This document shows, piece after piece, positions 6,507 through 7,624 of a stretch of DNA of 7,624 bases (its first letter is position 1; each line of letters begins with the position of its first letter). The notes under the pieces were generated by a model. That model searched no databases. It saw nothing but the letters and a program-made list of their open reading frames with translations, and was not told where the DNA came from. The stretch is from Desulfovibrionales bacterium (GTDB taxonomy: Bacteria > Desulfobacterota > Desulfovibrionia > Desulfovibrionales > Desulfomicrobiaceae), in the NCBI GenBank assembly GCA_012727515.1, contig JAAYGZ010000120.1, positions 1 through 7,624 on the forward strand. Direction: 5' to 3'. The position numbers were made by a program, and so were the translations under genes.

Positions 6507-7220
6507 ATGGCACATGAAAAAATTCTGGTCATTGATGATGAAAAGCCCACGCTGAAAATGTTTAAGCTGTTTCTGCATGTGTATGGGTTTGATATTATCA
6601 CGGCAGAGTCTGGCGAAGAAGGTCTGGAGGTTTTTGCCCGTGAACAGCCGGATATTGTGCTCACCGATATAAAGATGCCTGGCATGGACGGCATTGAAGT
6701 GCTGCAGGAAATTAAAAAACGTGCTCCGGCCACAGAAGTCATTGTCATCACCGGGCATGGGGACATGGATCTGGCCATTCAGGCCCTGAACCTGGATGCG
6801 GCGGATTTTATCAACAAGCCCATTCAGCGTCAGAGCCTGGAGCAGGGGTTGTCACGTGCCAGGGAGCGCCTGAAGCTAGCAAAAAGCCGCCAGAATGAAG
6901 TACGCACCGCGCTGCACAACAAGGCGCTGATTGTGCATTTTCAGGGCAGTGTGGGAACGCATAGTGAAGCGTTTGTGCGTGATGCATATGCCCAGGCCCA
7001 AGAGTCTGGGGTGTCGCGCATTGTTTTGCATTTTGATCCCAACACCTCGGTCAATGGTGCTGGCATTGCCATTTTGACCCAGTTGGTGCTGGATAGTAAA
7101 AACAATGACATATCAGTTGTTATGGCTGGGCTGTCTGAAAATTTTCGCAAGGTTTTTGGCATTGTGGGCTTGAGCAAAATGGTTTCTCTGTACGATACCC
7201 TGGATCAGGCCTGTGCCTGA
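6507..7220 (+). CDS. Response regulator with C-terminal STAS output domain
   Basis: A 237-aa cytoplasmic protein. Residues 4-120 are a receiver domain with Asp10/Asp11 (acid pocket), Asp54 (phospho-acceptor in LTDIKMPGMDG), Thr82 (VITGHGD) and Lys104 (NKP), all intact. A charged helical linker at about 110-137 leads to a STAS-like domain at about 138-236, with the pattern ALIVHFQGSVG and VSRIVLHFDPNTSVNGAGIAIL followed by FRKVFGIVGLSK. There is no DNA-binding domain. Where anti-sigma antagonists such as SpoIIAA carry a D-S-S-G motif, this protein has N-G-A-G (183-186), so the usual serine phosphorylation site is absent. Control is therefore expected through Asp54 only. The ATG follows TGAGGG with a 4-nt spacer. 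Its partner kinase is the gene immediately upstream. The STAS target (anti-sigma factor, phosphatase or other) is not encoded in this window. Confidence 0.9.
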   Translation: MAHEKILVIDDEKPTLKMFKLFLHVYGFDIITAESGEEGLEVFAREQPDIVLTDIKMPGMDGIEVLQEIKKRAPATEVIVITGHGDMDLAIQALNLDAADFINKPIQRQSLEQGLSRARERLKLAKSRQNEVRTALHNKALIVHFQGSVGTHSEAFVRDAYAQAQESGVSRIVLHFDPNTSVNGAGIAILTQLVLDSKNNDISVVMAGLSENFRKVFGIVGLSKMVSLYDTLDQACA

Positions 7221-7255
7221 TGAACACAGAGTAAAGCACACAGATGGTTTTTGGT

Positions 7256-7624
7256 TCAGCGCGCACGCAGTTCACGCAGTGCGCGTGGCAGCACAGATCG
7301 CAGGCGCTGGGTAAGCTGGTGTTCATGTTTGTGCCACACCAGGCTGAGAAAAATTATGGCCAGGCCAATACAGGTCAGGATAAAGGGAAAGGCAAGACTA
7401 TCCCTGAAAATTGTATAGGCCTGAAGTCCCAGATAGCCGCACACGCCCAAGGCTCCGCAAACTACAAACACACGGCGGCCCAGCAGGACTCCAGCACATA
7501 TCAGCCCCAGATTACTACCCAAGTATAAGAATTTATCCCATTCAGTGCCCGGCTCCTGCATAGATAATCCGCCCCAGAATGTAAGCGCCCCAAAGAAATA
7601 GAGCCAGAATGCAAAATCTTTGCT
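7256..7624 (-). CDS. Conserved multi-pass membrane protein, 5' end outside window
   Basis: The last 122 residues of a membrane protein of unknown function. The frame stays open to the right window edge through an additional hydrophobic segment, so the Met at 7561 is probably internal and the gene is cut by the window. Four hydrophobic helices are visible: about 4-20, 31-48, 52-72 and 76-96 of the visible part. The motif GRRVFVVCGALGVCGYLG comes before the last helix, which is followed by a His/Arg-rich cytoplasmic tail ending LPRALRELRAR. The arrangement resembles a recurrent family of uncharacterised bacterial membrane proteins with an RRVF-x3-GALG core and an LP-x2-LRE tail; this is recollection, not a search result. 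It is convergent with the response regulator, separated by 35 bp. It is unlikely to be part of the signalling operon. Confidence 0.75.
   Translation of the reverse strand, partial: SKDFAFWLYFFGALTFWGGLSMQEPGTEWDKFLYLGSNLGLICAGVLLGRRVFVVCGALGVCGYLGLQAYTIFRDSLAFPFILTCIGLAIIFLSLVWHKHEHQLTQRLRSVLPRALRELRAR
7260..7285. repeat. 7-bp inverted repeat at the 3' end of the membrane-protein gene
   Basis: CGCGCAC (7260-7266) and GTGCGCG (7279-7285) are perfect complements around a 12-nt spacer, inside the last codons of the minus-strand gene. No T-run follows on the plus strand, and only a short non-T stretch follows on the minus strand. It could help separate the two convergent transcripts but is not a canonical terminator. 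Confidence 0.4.

Noticed and set aside
7244..7528. 94-residue plus-strand open frame at the right end
   Set aside because: It is antisense to a clear multi-pass membrane protein, has no ribosome site, and its translation is Gln/Lys-rich without domain features.
1..7624. Mobile elements, CRISPR arrays, tRNA or rRNA genes, phage-type defence genes
   Set aside because: No transposase or integrase motifs, no terminal repeat pairs, no regularly spaced repeats and no RNA-gene signatures were seen in reading both strands.

Overview
The window reads as a Gram-negative bacterial chromosome segment with dense, mostly plus-strand genes. The lineage is probably sulfate-reducing deltaproteobacteria (Desulfovibrionales-like). 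That placement is inferred from gene content: CheD, a two-domain sensor kinase with a Cys-rich HAMP insert, corrinoid metabolism, lipoprotein and DUF2059 secretory proteins. It was not obtained from any search. No rRNA, tRNA, CRISPR or mobile-element signature is visible, and all main genes share similar base composition and codon style.

Region 1 (1-2430) carries cheD (chemoreceptor glutamine deamidase, left end of the frame open to the window edge). After 41 bp comes an MTA/SAH deaminase-type amidohydrolase starting at TTG. Its last codons overlap by 10 bp the start of a compact CobO/BtuR-type corrinoid adenosyltransferase. The overlap implies translational coupling of an adenosine-moiety deaminase with adenosylcobalamin synthesis. 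A strong hairpin terminator at about 2399-2437 closes this block and also serves the convergent gene that follows.

Region 2 (2430-3240) holds one minus-strand gene for a small secreted DUF2059 protein with a Pro/Ala-rich tail. Beyond it lies a 274-bp divergent intergenic region with an 11-bp imperfect inverted repeat in the likely 5' leader of the DUF2059 gene.

Region 3 (3241-7220) is a self-contained three-gene signalling module. It encodes a lipoprotein branched-chain-amino-acid-type periplasmic binding protein with no permease or ATPase partner. It overlaps by 4 bp (ATGA) a membrane histidine kinase (periplasmic sensor, HAMP split by a four-cysteine insert, PAS, HisKA, HATPase). Sixty bases later comes a response regulator whose output is a STAS domain rather than a DNA-binding domain. 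The likely logic is that the lipoprotein binds a small ligand in the periplasm and the kinase reads the lipoprotein and/or a redox or metal signal through the Cys insert. The phosphorylated regulator would then act by protein-protein contact through STAS, which lacks the usual phosphorylatable serine. This module is the most interesting item in the window.

Region 4 (7256-7624) contains the 3' part of a convergent minus-strand gene for a conserved multi-pass membrane protein, cut by the right window edge.
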